A stretch of DNA of 22,594 nucleotides from a virus, in the IMG/VR virus record IMGVR_UViG_3300032223_001961, positions 1-22,594 of that record; one strand, 5' to 3'. Shown one piece after another: positions 21,684 to 22,594 of this stretch. The position numbers and the translations under genes were made by a program. Under the pieces are notes generated by a model that was not told the origin of the DNA, did no database searches, and saw only the letters and a program-made list of their open reading frames with translations. Positions within the stretch are counted from its first letter, which is position 1, and each line of letters opens with the position of its first letter.

Positions 21684-22502
21684 TTAACTGTTGAACAAAT
21701 TATCAAAAGCCTTGGTAAGGTCTTCTGCATTTGATTTTGAAGCAGCCGCCGACGGTGATGCTGTTGATTTAGGAACGGTAGACACTGGAGGTCCAGAAAT
21801 AGGAGCATCATCATCTGATGCGGTTCCTACTACAGTTGGGGTTTCTGCAGCGTTTTCAGGATTCAACCAAGCTTCCATTGCGGACTTGAGTTCGTCATAA
21901 GTAGGTTCTTGGAACAAATCAAGAATGTTTGCTTGTTTTGTTAAAACATCCTTCTTAGACGGATCGATTGCGGGTGAGGCGTTTGGCTTAGGACGTATTG
22001 TGGTTTCTGGGAAATTCTTTCCAGATTCCTCTGCGGTTCTAAACTCAACGACAATATCACGTCCATTTACAAGGTCAGTAATATCACCGTAATCTTCATC
22101 AGTAATAATGCCCATCAATTCTTGATATACATTTTTACCGAATCCCCAAAACTTCACACCTTGATCTTCTTCACCACGAACCAACACAGGTACATAAGTA
22201 CGCATCTTTGGTTCCATCTTTCTTCCAACTTGCCAATCTTCCTTGTTTCCAGTCTTTTTCATGCGATTGCTAAATTCGACAATCGGATCAGGACGATTGA
22301 AACTATCAGGAGAAAGATAAGTTTTGTTATTAATTCCGTAATGGAACTTCAACTCAATAAACGGATTGTCAGGTTGAAACTTGTAAGGAACAATACGAAG
22401 AACTTGTTTACCAGGATTTGGTTTCCAAATATAATTGGTTTTTTGATTTGCGTTTGAAAGACTATTCAAACGGTTTTTAATTAGAGACAAATTTAATGCC
22501 AT
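21684..22502 (-). CDS. 32: Single-stranded DNA-binding protein, gp32-like
   Basis: This 272-residue protein has an N-terminal basic region (MALNLSLIKNRLNSL), an OB-fold core (VLRIVPYKFQPDNPFIELKF, then YVPVLVRGEEDQGVKFWGFG and KNVYQELMGII) and a Ser/Pro/Ala-rich linker. A short C-terminal tail (AEDLTKAFDNLFNS) like those used for protein contacts follows. This is the gp32 layout. T4 gp32 binds zinc through three cysteines and a histidine; this protein has no cysteine at all, so it is a zinc-free version. It coats single strands at the fork and assists UvsX, the next gene. Its leader resembles the T4 gene 32 translational operator. No Shine-Dalgarno precedes the ATG. Confidence 0.85.
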   Translation of the reverse strand: MALNLSLIKNRLNSLSNANQKTNYIWKPNPGKQVLRIVPYKFQPDNPFIELKFHYGINNKTYLSPDSFNRPDPIVEFSNRMKKTGNKEDWQVGRKMEPKMRTYVPVLVRGEEDQGVKFWGFGKNVYQELMGIITDEDYGDITDLVNGRDIVVEFRTAEESGKNFPETTIRPKPNASPAIDPSKKDVLTKQANILDLFQEPTYDELKSAMEAWLNPENAAETPTVVGTASDDDAPISGPPVSTVPKSTASPSAAASKSNAEDLTKAFDNLFNS

Positions 22503-22564
22503 AAGTATTTAATGTTTAATTGTTAAGTGTTTTAATTATTAATTAGATGGTTCACACGAACCAT
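22503..22564 (-). promoter_or_regulatory. Candidate autogenous translational operator of the gp32-like gene
   Basis: Upstream of the ATG on the minus strand there is a 7-bp hairpin, ATGGTTC-GTGT-GAACCAT (22564-22547). A 44-base A/T-rich stretch with five TTAA motifs then runs up to the start codon. The hairpin loop GTGT is complementary to ACAC at 22530-22527, so a small pseudoknot is possible. T4 gp32 represses its own mRNA by binding first to a pseudoknot at a similar distance and then along an unstructured leader with UUAAA repeats. Confidence 0.5.
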
Positions 22565-22594
22565 TGTATATAACTAATACACGTATAACTATAA

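Overview
The window reads as part of the genome of a large, AT-rich, T4-like tailed phage. The main evidence is a block of recognisable T4-type replication and recombination proteins on the minus strand: a gp32-like single-strand binding protein, UvsX (RecA family), an RNase H/5'-3' exonuclease, a gp41/DnaB-type helicase and a gp62-type clamp-loader small subunit. A class Ia ribonucleotide reductase (NrdA and NrdB) and a dNMP-kinase-like protein go with them. Genes are packed tightly, with many ATGA-type and short overlaps. I see no tRNA, rRNA, CRISPR array or insertion sequence. The host cannot be named from this window. Most starts lack a strong Shine-Dalgarno sequence, and only a few genes have a clear AAGGA, AGAGGA or GGAGG.

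Layout. Bases 2-3024 hold a plus-strand cassette: a 5'-truncated SAM methyltransferase, a cytidylyltransferase-like enzyme, an L-2-hydroxyglutarate oxidase (LhgO) homologue, a DUF1360-like membrane protein and a small unknown protein. It meets the minus-strand genes tail to tail at 3017-3024. From there to 22502 everything is on the minus strand. Read in the direction of transcription, the order is: gp32-like SSB, UvsX, RNase H, helicase, terminator, NrdA N-half, GIY-YIG endonuclease, NrdA C-half, NrdB, terminator, PAS membrane protein, Mom-like DNA-modification protein, AT-hook protein, terminator, MoxR-type AAA+ ATPase, metallopeptidase/VWA protein, a strongly promoted winged-helix-like small protein, two small unknown proteins, a DruA/DUF4338-like protein, UvdE, a strongly promoted small basic protein, a 50-residue charged protein, a membrane coiled-coil protein, gp62 and the dNMP kinase.

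The most striking feature is nrdA. It is broken into two genes that carry the two halves of a split intein, with a free-standing GIY-YIG homing endonuclease gene between them (15298-16521). The break falls inside the catalytic N-L-C-L-E motif, directly before the thiyl-radical cysteine. Neither half can be active until protein trans-splicing joins them into a 762-residue enzyme.

Other points of interest are a phage-borne MoxR-metallopeptidase/VWA pair, a Mom-like base-modification enzyme, and a membrane PAS protein with no output domain. There is a candidate gp32 translational operator, with a hairpin, a possible pseudoknot and five TTAA repeats. Several terminator-like hairpins lie inside coding sequence, downstream of strong sigma70-like promoters. 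All calls are by eye from the sequence; no database search was run.
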